Source: Billgrantia pellis
GTDB taxonomy: Bacteria > Pseudomonadota > Gammaproteobacteria > Pseudomonadales > Halomonadaceae
Reading direction: 5' to 3'
DNA: 64,000 nt
NCBI RefSeq assembly: GCF_008297955.1
Contig: NZ_VTPY01000007.1
Span: forward strand, 186,001 to 250,000
In this document: piece after piece, positions 45,022-54,130 of the stretch
Position numbering within the stretch: the stretch's first letter is position 1
How the letters are laid out: each line of letters starts with the position of its first letter
Notes under the pieces: model-generated
Database searches by the model: none
Seen by the model: the letters and a program-made list of their open reading frames with translations, nothing else
Told to the model about the DNA's origin: nothing
Made by a program: the position numbers and the translations under genes

Positions 45022-45039
45022 TTGGCGCGCTTCTTGCTT
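45022..45039 (+). promoter_or_regulatory. sigma-54 promoter of ntrBC
   Basis: TTGGCGCGCTTCTTGCTT carries GG (45024-45025) and GC (45036-45037) with exactly ten bases between. With the NtrC site upstream it gives ntrBC its own nitrogen-responsive promoter. Confidence 0.75.
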
Positions 45040-45146
45040 GAACTGCTCATAGGAATGCCACGGGGCATGACGCTGAGGCGTCGCTGCGCCATGACGATGC
45101 AGGCGCTTGCTCTTCGTTCATCTGCATTCACCAAGGGAAGGCCGAC

Positions 45147-46193
45147 ATGTATCGACGCCTGATGGAACACCTCACCACCGCGGTGCTATTGCTGGATGAC
45201 GAGCTGCGCCTGCGTTGGATGAACCCGGCGGCCGAGGCGCTGTTGGCGATCAGCCTGGGGCGAGTGAAAAAACACCGTCTGCCGTCGCTGCTGGCCGAGG
45301 ATGACGGCATGAGCGCGGTGTTGGCCAAGGCGCGAGACGACCAGCACCCCTTTACCCAGCGCGAAGTGAGGCTGGCGCTGTTCGGTGGCGCCGCAGCCAC
45401 CGTGGATTACACCGTCACTCCGCTCTCGGCCACCGAGCTGCTGGTGGAGATGGAGCCGCGCGACCGCCTGCTGCGCATCTCCCGCGAGGAGGCGCTGCTC
45501 AACCGGCAGGAGGCGATCAAGGTGCTCTCGCGCGGTCTCGCCCATGAGGTCAAAAACCCGCTGGGCGGCATTCGTGGGGCCGCCCAATTGCTCGAGCGCG
45601 ACCTCGACGACCCCGCACTCAAGGAGTTCACGCGGGTCATCGTCGAGGAGGCAGACCGTTTGCGCGACCTGGTCGACAGCATGCTCGGTCCCAACCAGGT
45701 GACGCGCTACGAGCCGCTCAACATCCACAAGGTACTGGAGCGTGTGCGCACGTTGTTGGTCGCCGAGACGCCCGGCGTGACGATCGAGCGCGACTACGAT
45801 CCCAGCCTGCCGGATTTTCCGGGCGACGAGGCCCAGATGATCCAGGCGGTGCTCAACGTGGCGCGTAACGCGGTGGAGGCGATGACCGAAGCCGGCACCG
45901 AGTCTCCCAGCCTGTTGCTGCGGACTCGGGCGCGGCGCCAGTTCACGCTGGGTGCGGAGCGCCATCGCCTGGTCTGCGAGGTAGCCCTGATCGACAACGG
46001 CCCCGGCATTCCCGAGAGCCTGGAAGAAACCCTGTTCTATCCCATGGTATCGGGCCGGGCCGACGGCAGCGGGCTGGGGCTCTCCATTGCCCAGGGCATC
46101 TTGCATCAACATCAGGGGCTCATCGAGTGCGAGTCCCGCCCCGGCCATACCGAATTCCGTCTGCTTATTCCACTGGAGAGGCGCCATGACTGA
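45147..46193 (+). CDS. glnL: nitrogen regulation histidine kinase NtrB (GlnL), 348 aa
   Basis: Cytoplasmic sensor kinase/phosphatase controlled by PII. PAS domain (~1-105), H-box GLAHEVKNPLGGI with phospho-acceptor His133, N-box NVARNAVEAM, and G-boxes LIDNGPGIP and GRADGSGLGLSIAQG. No membrane segment, as expected. Its last eight bases overlap ntrC. Confidence 0.95.
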   Translation: MYRRLMEHLTTAVLLLDDELRLRWMNPAAEALLAISLGRVKKHRLPSLLAEDDGMSAVLAKARDDQHPFTQREVRLALFGGAAATVDYTVTPLSATELLVEMEPRDRLLRISREEALLNRQEAIKVLSRGLAHEVKNPLGGIRGAAQLLERDLDDPALKEFTRVIVEEADRLRDLVDSMLGPNQVTRYEPLNIHKVLERVRTLLVAETPGVTIERDYDPSLPDFPGDEAQMIQAVLNVARNAVEAMTEAGTESPSLLLRTRARRQFTLGAERHRLVCEVALIDNGPGIPESLEETLFYPMVSGRADGSGLGLSIAQGILHQHQGLIECESRPGHTEFRLLIPLERRHD

Positions 46194-47595
46194 TGTCGCA
46201 CGTGTCGCGGTGGTCGATGACGACCGCGCCATTCGCTGGGTGCTGGAGCGCACCCTGGCCCAGCCAGACCTCGAAGTCGAGTGCATCGAACGGGCTGATC
46301 TGGCGCTCAGCCGGCTGCTGGACGATCCCCCCGACGTCTTGATCACCGATATTCGCATGCCCGGGATCGACGGGTTGGACCTGATGTCGCGGGTGCGCGA
46401 GGCCCATCCCGACCTGCCGGTCATTGTCATGACCGCGCACTCGGATCTCGACAGTGCCGTCGCCTCCTACCAGGGCGGCGCTTTCGAATACCTGCCCAAG
46501 CCGTTCGACGTTGACGAGGCGTTGGCCCTGGTACGCCGTGCCGTCGCTCATGCGCGGGAGCGCAAGCGGCCGGTGAGCGTGCCCGAAGGGCTGGATGCCG
46601 AGATCATCGGTGAAGCGCCGGCGATGCAGGAGGTCTTCCGCGCCATCGGCCGGCTGTCGCATTCCCATATCACGGTGTTGATCAATGGTGAGTCGGGGAC
46701 CGGCAAGGAGCGGGTGGCCCGCGCCCTGCACCAGCACAGTCCACGCACCGGCCAACCGTTCATCGCCCTGAACATGGCGGCGATCCCGCGCGATCTGATC
46801 GAATCCGAGCTGTTCGGCCACGAGAAGGGGGCTTTCACCGGAGCCACCGCCCAACGCCAGGGGCGTTTCGAACAGGCAGACGGCGGGACCCTGTTCCTCG
46901 ACGAGATCGGCGACATGCCCGCCGAGACCCAAACCCGGCTGCTGCGTGTGCTGGCCGACGGCGAATTCTACCGGGTCGGTGGCCATACCCCGGTAAAGGT
47001 GGACGTGCGCATCATTGCGGCGACCCACCAGAACCTCGAGGCGCTGGTGGAGGATGGACGCTTCCGCGAGGACCTCTTTCATCGCCTCAATGTGATTCGG
47101 GTGCATCTGCCGCGGCTCGCCGAGCGGCGCGAGGATATTCCGCGGTTGGCGCGGCATTTCCTGGCCGAGGCCGCCAAGGAGCTCGCTACCGACGTCAAGG
47201 TGCTGACCCGCGATGCCGAGGCGCACCTGACCCGGCTGCCCTGGCCGGGCAACGTACGCCAGCTGGAGAATATCTGCCGCTGGTTGACCGTAATGGCATC
47301 GGGGCGCGAGATCCTGGTCGAGGACCTCCCGCCGGAGCTGCGCAGTCGTGATGGCGGAGAGTCGCCCGCCGGCGATTGGCGCGCCGCCTTCCGCGACTGG
47401 GCCGACCGCGCTCTGGCCGCGGGCCACACCCATCTGCTGGAGGAAGCCGTGCCGGACTTCGAGCGCATCCTGATCGAGACCGCGCTGAAGCATACCGGTG
47501 GGCGCAAGGGCGAAGCCGCCGAACTGCTGGGTTGGGGGCGAAATACGCTGACGCGCAAATTGAAGGCGCTATTGCCGGCGCTGGCCGAGGATTGA
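46186..47595 (+). CDS. glnG: nitrogen regulator NtrC (GlnG), 469 aa
   Basis: Sigma-54 enhancer-binding activator. Receiver domain with Asp11-13 and phospho-site Asp55 (ITDIRMPG); AAA+ domain with Walker A GESGTGKE, the sigma-54 loop GAFTGA and Walker B GTLFLDEIGD; C-terminal Fis-type helix-turn-helix (GGRKGEAAELLGWGRNTLTRKLK). ATG 46186 follows GGAGAGG. It should bind the sites found upstream of glnA and ntrB. Confidence 0.96.
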   Translation: MTDVARVAVVDDDRAIRWVLERTLAQPDLEVECIERADLALSRLLDDPPDVLITDIRMPGIDGLDLMSRVREAHPDLPVIVMTAHSDLDSAVASYQGGAFEYLPKPFDVDEALALVRRAVAHARERKRPVSVPEGLDAEIIGEAPAMQEVFRAIGRLSHSHITVLINGESGTGKERVARALHQHSPRTGQPFIALNMAAIPRDLIESELFGHEKGAFTGATAQRQGRFEQADGGTLFLDEIGDMPAETQTRLLRVLADGEFYRVGGHTPVKVDVRIIAATHQNLEALVEDGRFREDLFHRLNVIRVHLPRLAERREDIPRLARHFLAEAAKELATDVKVLTRDAEAHLTRLPWPGNVRQLENICRWLTVMASGREILVEDLPPELRSRDGGESPAGDWRAAFRDWADRALAAGHTHLLEEAVPDFERILIETALKHTGGRKGEAAELLGWGRNTLTRKLKALLPALAED

Positions 47596-47655
47596 GGCCG
47601 CAATGGCCGGCACGTCCACAGTGCGCGTTGGACGATGCCGGCTGCGGCCGTACGC

Positions 47656-48000
47656 TTATTTCACGGCGGTAACCACCAGCTCCAGCAGCGCTCCCTCGCC
47701 GAGATCGCCTACGCCCAGCGTTGCCCTGGCGGGAAGGTGCTCGGCGGCAAACCACTCGGTCCACACCTCGTTCATGCCTTGCTTCAGGTTCAGATCCGAG
47801 ACATATGCCGTTGCCGAAACGATACGCGTCTTGTCGGTTCCGGCCTCGGTGAGATAGCCCTCCAGCTTTTCCAGGACCTGGCGCGTCTGGCCGGCCATGT
47901 CCAATGTACAATCGTCGGCGACGATGCCGCCGAAGAAGACAAAGCCGTTGGCCTCGACGGCGCGATGCATGATGGGGGTGCGGATATGGCGCTTGATCAT
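47656..48000 (-). CDS. RidA family enamine/imine deaminase, 114 aa
   Basis: Hydrolyses reactive enamine/imine intermediates such as 2-aminoacrylate to keto acids and ammonia. Residues GFVFFGGIVADD, TRQVLEKLEGYLTEAGTDKTRIV and FAAEHLPARATLGVGDLGEGALLEL match the family; the catalytic Arg lies in PARATLGV. ATG 48000 gives normal length. It belongs to the RidA1-7 sub-branch lacking the classical IPYSQA motif. Next to an amino-acid dehydrogenase that would make imino acids. Confidence 0.88.
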   Translation of the reverse strand: MIKRHIRTPIMHRAVEANGFVFFGGIVADDCTLDMAGQTRQVLEKLEGYLTEAGTDKTRIVSATAYVSDLNLKQGMNEVWTEWFAAEHLPARATLGVGDLGEGALLELVVTAVK

Positions 48001-48143
48001 GACGCTAGTGCTCCAGTGATGCCTGTGCAGGCGATGGTTGAGCCGGCTCCCGCATGGGAGGAGGCGGATACGGTTCGTGGGAGCCATGCGATTCGGCAAC
48101 GAAGCTCCCGTCCGGCATGGTGTCGGGCCACCGTTCGGTTGCG

Positions 48144-49583
48144 TCAGTGCGGCTCCGGTGACGGCGGGCTTGCTCCCGGGCCGGCGGATAGCGCCTTACT
48201 TGCCTGCGACGCTGCGGCCAATTGCCCCAGCGTGATCGGCGTGAAAGGTGGGCGCAGGTGGTAGTAGCCGGTTTCCTCGATGCTTTGCCCATTGGCATCG
48301 GCAAGCAGCTCGCTGACCGTGAGCCCGCACAGGCGTCCCTGACAGGGCCCCATGCCGCAGCGGGTAAAGGCCTTGGTCTGATTGGGACCGCGACAGCCCA
48401 GCTCGGCCATGCGACGTATTTCGCCTGCGGTCACCTCCTCGCAACGACATACCAAGGTGTCGTCGGCAGGCAGCCGCCATTGGGGGGCGGGTCGGTATAG
48501 CGTATCGAGGAAGGGGCGGATGGCGGTTTCTCTGGCGAGCCGGGAGCGCTGCCGATGCGCTTCCTTCGCCGCCTGGCCGGCCGGGATGGCCCCGAGTGCA
48601 TGAGCGGCGCCGAGGCCGGCCAGGCGGCCCTGCAGCTCGGCGGCCTGAGCGCCGACGATACCTCCGCCGTCCCCCGCGACGGCAATTCCCTCGATGTCGG
48701 TGCGCAGCCATTCGTCGAGGCGAGGGCGCCAAGCAAGCTGTCGTGCATCCCATTCATGTTCGCAGCCGAGCGCTTGGGTGATCTGCGTATGAGGTATCAC
48801 CCCCTGATGCAGCAACAGGGTCGACGCCTCCAGCGTTTTCCAGCCGTCTTGACCGTGGCATTGCCAGGCGACGCGCTCAAGCCGTTCGTCGCCCTCGGCG
48901 CGTAGCGAGCTGACTTGCTTGATGTGGCGCACGCCGGCATGGCGCAGTTCGCGCAGCCATCGCAGCCCCTTGGCCAGGGTTCGCGGGTTGCGCAGGGCTC
49001 CGGGAAGATGAGGCAATCCCTGGCGGTAACGGCCGGGGGGAGTGGTGTCCAGCAGGGCCGCGATGGGCACGCCGACCCGCAGGTACTGTACTGCGAGCAG
49101 CAACAGCAGGGGCCCCGTGCCAGCGATCACTAATGGGGCTTGCGGAACCACGCCTGAACTTTTCAGCAGAATCTGGCCGCTGCCGGCCGTCATGACGCCC
49201 GGCAATGTCCAGCCGGGGATCGGAAAGGGGCGCTCCATGGCGCCGGTGGCCAGAATCACCTGGTGCGCCTGCACTAACTCGGCGCGCTCACCACGCAGCA
49301 GGCCGATTTCGCGCTGTCGGGTCAATTGCCAGACACGGGTCGCGGGACGATAGTCGATCCGAGTGTCGCGTAGCCGGTCGACCAAGGCTTCGCCCTGCCA
49401 ATATGCCTCGCCCAGCAGTGTGCGGTTGCGCAGCGGCGTGCCCTGGATGGCCCGGTAAACCTGTCCGCCCGGTGCGGGCTGCTCGTCGACGACCAGCGGC
49501 GCCAGGCCATACTCGGCGGCCGTGATGGCGGCAGACATGCCTGCCGGGCCGCTACCCAGGATGACCACATCATGCATTTTCAC
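48144..49583 (-). CDS. amino-acid dehydrogenase alpha subunit (HcnB/OoxA/LhpE type), 479 aa
   Basis: NAD(P)/FAD-type two-dinucleotide-fold flavoprotein: GSGPAGMSAAITAAEYG near the N-terminus, GTGPLLLLLAVQYL mid-chain, and GDGGGIVGAQAAELQGRL. The C-terminal BFD-like domain has CRCEEV and CGMGPCQGRLC for a [2Fe-2S] cluster. Such subunits pair with a DAO-type beta subunit and a small ferredoxin-like subunit in octopine, nopaline, D-hydroxyproline or glycine (HCN) oxidation. It overlaps the gamma gene by four bases. Confidence 0.9.
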   Translation of the reverse strand: MKMHDVVILGSGPAGMSAAITAAEYGLAPLVVDEQPAPGGQVYRAIQGTPLRNRTLLGEAYWQGEALVDRLRDTRIDYRPATRVWQLTRQREIGLLRGERAELVQAHQVILATGAMERPFPIPGWTLPGVMTAGSGQILLKSSGVVPQAPLVIAGTGPLLLLLAVQYLRVGVPIAALLDTTPPGRYRQGLPHLPGALRNPRTLAKGLRWLRELRHAGVRHIKQVSSLRAEGDERLERVAWQCHGQDGWKTLEASTLLLHQGVIPHTQITQALGCEHEWDARQLAWRPRLDEWLRTDIEGIAVAGDGGGIVGAQAAELQGRLAGLGAAHALGAIPAGQAAKEAHRQRSRLARETAIRPFLDTLYRPAPQWRLPADDTLVCRCEEVTAGEIRRMAELGCRGPNQTKAFTRCGMGPCQGRLCGLTVSELLADANGQSIEETGYYHLRPPFTPITLGQLAAASQASKALSAGPGASPPSPEPH

Positions 49584-49882
49584 CGGCCTCCCTCGGTACC
49601 ATGCTGGGGGCGTATCCGCATGCCATCACGGACCGGAACCTGACAGGCCTGGACATTGGGCACGCCGTCGACCTCCACCAGGCATTCGAAGCAAACGCCC
49701 ATCATGCAGTAGGGCGCGCGGGGTGAACCGCTCACCGGCGTGGAACGACATGCCAGCACGTCGGAGGCCAACAGGGCGGCCGCTACGGAATCGCCTTCAC
49801 GGGCCTGCAACTCTTGCTCGCCGAAGCGGAAGGACACCTCTGACCCCCGGGGCATGTCAGGCAGGGATAGACGCTGGAACAT
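49580..49882 (-). CDS. 2Fe-2S small subunit of amino-acid dehydrogenase (HcnA/OoxC/LhpF type), 100 aa
   Basis: Short ferredoxin-like protein with FGEQELQAREGDSVAAALLA and the cluster ligands in YCMMGVCFECLVEV followed by QAC. The ATG at 49882 has GGAGAG upstream. Coupled to the alpha subunit through a four-base overlap. Carries electrons between the two flavin subunits or to the quinone pool. Confidence 0.88.
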   Translation of the reverse strand: MFQRLSLPDMPRGSEVSFRFGEQELQAREGDSVAAALLASDVLACRSTPVSGSPRAPYCMMGVCFECLVEVDGVPNVQACQVPVRDGMRIRPQHGTEGGR

Positions 49883-50082
49883 CGAATCTCTCCGCAGTGA
49901 AAGGGACCCTCTCTGGGAATCCGAACGCTTGGCGGCCAAGTGCATCGGGTTCGAGCCAGGCCAGAGGGAAAGCTAGCATTGCAGGAAGTATAAGAACCAA
50001 TGCCGTTAGTTGGCCTTGCTATGCAGGAATGATATGCATGGTGGCGTCGTCAAGGAGGCAGCGAGGCGCTTGCGCAGACCGC
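49883..50082. other. promoter region of the alpha/gamma dehydrogenase genes
   Basis: About 200 bases between the small subunit gene and the end of the LysR gene, both on the minus strand. It is less GC-rich near 49985-50040 and probably holds the promoter. No clear operator or gene is seen. Confidence 0.4.
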
Positions 50083-51003
50083 TCAGCCGGCTGCCGGGGA
50101 AGACGAGGTGGCCTGATCGAAGCCTTGGCGGAAGGCGGCGATAAAATCCCGGGCAAGCCGGGAGAGCGGCTGGTCGCGTGGCGTCAGCAACGCAAAGTCC
50201 TCGCCCAGATTGGGCTCGAAGGGACGCAGCGTCAGCGTGTTCTCGCCGAAGGCCTTGGCGCTGAGGGGGTCGAGAATGGCGATGCCGAATCCCTTGGCGA
50301 CCAGGCGCGCCGCCTGTAGGGCCAGCGAGACTTCAAGATATCGGCACGGCTGTACGCCTTTTTCGTCCAGCAGCCGGTCGAGTGCCAGGCGCAGCGGGTC
50401 CTGGGGTTCAAAACATATCAACGCCTGGTCCTGCAGGTCCTCTGCGCGAATGCGCTCGCGTGCAGTGAGCGGATGCCGATTGGGCAGCAAGCACAGGCTG
50501 TCGAGACGAAAGCGTTCGCTGTCCATGCGGTCGTCATTGTCGGCGACGATGGCAAAGCCCAGGTCGCTGCGTTGGGTGATGACATCCTCGATGACCTGTG
50601 CCGAGCGAAAGGTGGCGAGTTCGATACGGGTATCCGGGTGAGCGGGGGCGAATTCGGCCAGGACATCGGGCAGAAAGGTCATGCCGAGGAGAGGCATGGC
50701 GCTGATCCTCAGCCCTCCCACTTCGCGATCGCGTATTCGTCGTGCGGTATCGCGCAGATGTTCGATCCCGGTCCATACCCGCTCGACTTCACGATGGAAG
50801 AGGCGTGCTTCAGGCGTCGGTACCAGGCGACCGCGCACCCGCTCGAACAGGTGAAAGCCCAGGTCATGCTCGAGCTGCTTGAGCAAACGGGTGACGCCGG
50901 GCTGAGCAATGAGCATGCGCCTGGCGGCGCCGGAAACCGTGCCGCATTCCATGACATGTTTGAAGGCGAGAACCTGCTTATCGCGTAGATGGGGAGGTTT
51001 CAT
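50083..51003 (-). CDS. LysR family transcriptional regulator, 306 aa
   Basis: Helix-turn-helix at ~20-40 (GTVSGAARRMLIAQPGVTRLLKQLE) and a LysR substrate domain of the type seen in opine and amino-acid catabolic regulators (OccR/NocR-like). Divergent from the FAD beta subunit gene, with a GGTAT/ATACC dyad in between, so it most likely controls the dehydrogenase genes. Confidence 0.9.
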   Translation of the reverse strand: MKPPHLRDKQVLAFKHVMECGTVSGAARRMLIAQPGVTRLLKQLEHDLGFHLFERVRGRLVPTPEARLFHREVERVWTGIEHLRDTARRIRDREVGGLRISAMPLLGMTFLPDVLAEFAPAHPDTRIELATFRSAQVIEDVITQRSDLGFAIVADNDDRMDSERFRLDSLCLLPNRHPLTARERIRAEDLQDQALICFEPQDPLRLALDRLLDEKGVQPCRYLEVSLALQAARLVAKGFGIAILDPLSAKAFGENTLTLRPFEPNLGEDFALLTPRDQPLSRLARDFIAAFRQGFDQATSSSPAAG

Positions 51004-51032
51004 AATATTCGTATATCGTCATGGCAATTATT

Positions 51033-51050
51033 GGTATTGGATCGTATACC
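51033..51050. promoter_or_regulatory. candidate LysR operator in the divergent region
   Basis: Inverted repeat GGTAT (51033-51037) / ATACC (51046-51050) with 8 bases between, containing a T-N11-A LysR core. It lies between the LysR and beta subunit genes in an AT-rich stretch. Confidence 0.45.
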
Positions 51051-51099
51051 GTTCACCTCGCTATCGTCGATGCCATACCACTCACAAGAAGCGAACGGC

Positions 51100-52221
51100 A
51101 TGCAGCGGGATTTCCTGATCATCGGCGGTGGCGTGGTCGGTATGGCGGTGGCCTATGGACTGTTGCGGGCCGGGCAGCGAGTGACTGTGCTCGACGGCAG
51201 CGACGACACCCTACGCGCCTCGCGGGGCAACGCCGGCCTCACCTGGGTGCAGGGCAAGGGCGCAGGCATGCCGGCCTACGCCGAGCTCAGCTTCGAAGCG
51301 AGCCTGGCCTGGCCGGAGTTTGCTGACGAGCTCAAGGAACGCACCGGGATAGACCTCGAATACGAACGCCGTGGCGGGGTCGACCTCTGTTTCGATCAGG
51401 AAGAGGCCGAGGCGCGCCAGCGCGAATACTCGGCGATCCAGGCGGCATCCCCTTCCCTGGCGCGTCGGTTCCGCTGGGAGTATCTCGACCGCGGGTCGCT
51501 CGCCGCGCATCTTCCGGGGCTCGGCGAGGGAGTGCATGGCGGTACCTGGTCGCCTCATGACGGCCACTGCAATCCCCTGTACCTGCTGCGTGCCCTGTTT
51601 GCCGCGAGCCGCACGCTCGGGCTTGATTATCGTCCAGCCAGTGAGGTGCTTTCGCTCACCCCTCTCAAAAACGGTTTTCGAGCGGACACTTCGCGCGGTG
51701 CCTACGAGGCCGAGCGCTTGATCGTCGCGGCCGGCCTGGGCAGTGCCGCGTTGGCGCCGATGGTAGGGCTCAGCGGGGCGGTGCACCCGGTGCGAGGCCA
51801 GGTCCTGGTAACCGAGCGCATGCCGAAGATCGATCAACTGCCCACCCCGCAGATTCGGCAAACGGCGAGCGGTGGCTACCTGGTCGGGGACACCCAGGAG
51901 GCGGTCGGCTTCGATAGAGGGGTGACCCTGACGCTGATGCAGCAGCTGGCCGAGCGCGCGGTACGCATCTTTCCGTTTCTTGACCATGCGCGACTCGTGC
52001 GCGCCTGGGGAGCGCTGCGCGTCATGACGCCGGACGGCAATCCCCTCTACGAAGCTTCCAGGCAGTACCCGGGAGCTTATGGCCTGAGCAGTCACAGCGG
52101 TATCAGCCTGGCAGCCTTCCATGCCGGCGATCTGGCCGAATCGATCCTGCAGGACAGCCTGGGACACGAATACGCCGAATTCTCCGGGGCGAGGTTCACC
52201 CGCTCCGTCCTTCACCCATAA
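51100..52221 (+). CDS. FAD-dependent amino-acid oxidoreductase beta subunit (DAO family; HcnC/LhpB type), 373 aa
   Basis: DAO-fold flavoprotein with dinucleotide motif LIIGGGVVGMAVAYGLLRAG and the glycine-oxidase-like ending AYGLSSHSGISLAAFHAGDLAESIL. ATG 51100 is preferred; 51070 is possible. In related systems this subunit holds the substrate site for D-hydroxyproline, octopine or glycine, with the alpha and gamma subunits as electron partners; here those are on the opposite strand beyond the LysR gene. Confidence 0.88.
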   Translation: MQRDFLIIGGGVVGMAVAYGLLRAGQRVTVLDGSDDTLRASRGNAGLTWVQGKGAGMPAYAELSFEASLAWPEFADELKERTGIDLEYERRGGVDLCFDQEEAEARQREYSAIQAASPSLARRFRWEYLDRGSLAAHLPGLGEGVHGGTWSPHDGHCNPLYLLRALFAASRTLGLDYRPASEVLSLTPLKNGFRADTSRGAYEAERLIVAAGLGSAALAPMVGLSGAVHPVRGQVLVTERMPKIDQLPTPQIRQTASGGYLVGDTQEAVGFDRGVTLTLMQQLAERAVRIFPFLDHARLVRAWGALRVMTPDGNPLYEASRQYPGAYGLSSHSGISLAAFHAGDLAESILQDSLGHEYAEFSGARFTRSVLHP

Positions 52222-52292
52222 CAACGTCGGCAACCAGGTCGACCTGGCACCACCCACGCTCACACGATAAAACAAACTGCGAGGACACCCCC

Positions 52293-53042
52293 ATGAGATT
52301 ACACCCCCTCTTCACTCTGCTGGTATCGGCTGCGCTGCTCGGCGGGGTGGCCAATGCGGAAGACAGACCGCTGCGCATCGGCGTCGATCTTCCCTACGAG
52401 CCCTATCAGTACAAGCTGCCGGACGGTGCCATCACCGGTTTCGAGGTGGAACTCGTCAATGCCGCCTGCGAGCGGATGCAGCGCGAGTGCGAGTGGGTCG
52501 AGCAGGCCTGGGACGGCATCATTCCGGCGCTTCAAGCGCGGAAGTTCGATCTCATTGCGTCGGCGATGAACATCACCGAAGAGCGCTCGCGCCAGGTCCT
52601 GTTCTCGGAACCTTATTATCAGGTGCCTTCGGTCTGGGTCGGAAAGGCCGGTGAGGACCGAGATGTTGAGGGCGATCTCGCGGGCGCGGCGATTGGCGTC
52701 CAGCAGGGAACCATTCAGGATGAGTACGTCACCCAGTTCTACCCCCATGCCGAGATTCGGCGCTACGGGGACTCGGGGTCGGTGGTCGCGGACATGCATG
52801 CCGGACGTCTCGATCTGGTTTTCACCGCGTTTCCATTGGCACAGGAAACCATGCTCCATGATGAGCGCTTCTCTCGGCAGGGTGAGTTGGTCACCGGCCC
52901 CGAATCGATTTACGGGCCAGGCATCGGAGCGGCCTTCCGTCCACGGGACGAGGCATTGGCGGAGGCATTCAATGAGGCCATGGCCGAATTGAAAACAGAT
53001 GGCACCTTTGACGTGATCTTCGATTCCTATTTCGGCGATTAG
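52293..53042 (+). CDS. amino-acid ABC transporter substrate-binding protein, 249 aa
   Basis: Signal peptide MRLHPLFTLLVSAALLGGVANA and type II binding fold of the polar/basic amino-acid class (LRIGVDLPYEPYQYKLPDGAITGFEVEL; FDLIASAMNITEERSRQVLFSEPYY; DLVFTAFPLA). No permease or ATPase genes follow, so it must use a transporter encoded elsewhere. Follows the beta subunit gene by 71 bases, suggesting it delivers the substrate of the dehydrogenase (basic or opine-type compound is plausible). Confidence 0.88.
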   Translation: MRLHPLFTLLVSAALLGGVANAEDRPLRIGVDLPYEPYQYKLPDGAITGFEVELVNAACERMQRECEWVEQAWDGIIPALQARKFDLIASAMNITEERSRQVLFSEPYYQVPSVWVGKAGEDRDVEGDLAGAAIGVQQGTIQDEYVTQFYPHAEIRRYGDSGSVVADMHAGRLDLVFTAFPLAQETMLHDERFSRQGELVTGPESIYGPGIGAAFRPRDEALAEAFNEAMAELKTDGTFDVIFDSYFGD

Positions 53043-53117
53043 CGCGCAGTGGCTGGCAATATCGGCCGAGCGCGTGCCGCTAAGGTCCGATAGAAGGGGA
53101 CATTAAACGAAAGGCGC

Positions 53118-54128
53118 ATGGCTGTGGAGCGAGCCGGCTACGTACAGTCGGGGAAACCCCTTGCAGGTCTAACCAGCATGCTTGAAGCGATCCGGGTACC
53201 TCGGCAGGTCCACGTCACCGAAGTCGGGCCGCGCGACGGCCTGCAGAACGAGCAGGTGCTCCTCTCCACGGCACAGAAGGCCGAACTGGTGCGTGCCCTG
53301 GTCGCGGCCGGCGTTCGTGAATTCGAGCTGACCTCCTTCGTCAGCCCGCGCGCGGTGCCGGCACTGGCCGATGCGGCGGAGCTCGTTGCCGAACTCAAGG
53401 ACATCGAGGGAGCGCACTTCTCGGCGTTGGTGCCCAATCTGCGCGGCGCCGAGCGGGCCCTGGAGGCCGGCATTGACTCGGTGGTCTTGTTCGTCTCGGC
53501 TTCGGAGAGCCACAACGCCAAGAACGTCAACGCCAGCGTCGATGAGTCGCTGGCGAGCTTCGAGCAGGTGGCCCGGCGGCTCGAAGGCAGCGGCATTGAA
53601 TTGCGCGGCGCCATCGCCACCTGCTTTGGTTGCCCATTCGAGGGCGATATAGACGTCGCCGCGGTAGGCCGCATTGCCCGTCATTTCGCCGACCTCGGCG
53701 CTCGCCACGTGTCGCTCGGCGACACCACCGGCATGGCAACGCCGCCGCTGGTCACGGAGCGAATTTCCCATCTTCGCGAGGTGGTCCCCGGCATTTCACC
53801 CACCCTGCACTTTCACAATACTCGCGGCATCGGGCTGGCCAATGTCATGCAGGGCCTTGCGCTCGGCGTCGACCGTTACGAGAGCTCGATCGGCGGGTTG
53901 GGGGGGTGTCCCTTCGCGCCGAAGGCGACCGGCAATATCGCCAGCGAGGATCTGATCTATCTGCTCAGCGAAATGGGCATCGAGACCGGCATCGATCTGG
54001 ATCGGATGATCGAGGCCGCACAGCTCGCCACCCGCTTGATGGGACGTCCCCTGCCGGCCCAGGTCTCCAAGGCGGGGCCGCGGCTGGCGCTCAGCGACAG
54101 CGCGAGCGTGGCCACGGCGAGAGGGTGA
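53118..54128 (+). CDS. hydroxymethylglutaryl-CoA lyase, 336 aa
   Basis: Splits HMG-CoA into acetoacetate and acetyl-CoA. DRE-TIM barrel with VGPRDGLQNE (catalytic Arg, metal Asp), HFHNTRG (metal HxH) and the active-site Cys loop GGLGGCPFAPKATGN. ATG 53118 has GAAAGG upstream; ATG 53178 would give a length nearer the usual 300. Stop overlaps the region just before the CoA transferase start (three bases apart). Confidence 0.93.
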   Translation: MAVERAGYVQSGKPLAGLTSMLEAIRVPRQVHVTEVGPRDGLQNEQVLLSTAQKAELVRALVAAGVREFELTSFVSPRAVPALADAAELVAELKDIEGAHFSALVPNLRGAERALEAGIDSVVLFVSASESHNAKNVNASVDESLASFEQVARRLEGSGIELRGAIATCFGCPFEGDIDVAAVGRIARHFADLGARHVSLGDTTGMATPPLVTERISHLREVVPGISPTLHFHNTRGIGLANVMQGLALGVDRYESSIGGLGGCPFAPKATGNIASEDLIYLLSEMGIETGIDLDRMIEAAQLATRLMGRPLPAQVSKAGPRLALSDSASVATARG

Positions 54129-54130
54129 GC

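Noticed and set aside
48144..52221. Hydrogen cyanide synthase hcnABC
   Set aside because: The subunits are of this superfamily, but the hcnABC order in one operon is not kept and related enzymes for opines or D-hydroxyproline fit as well, so I avoid the specific name.
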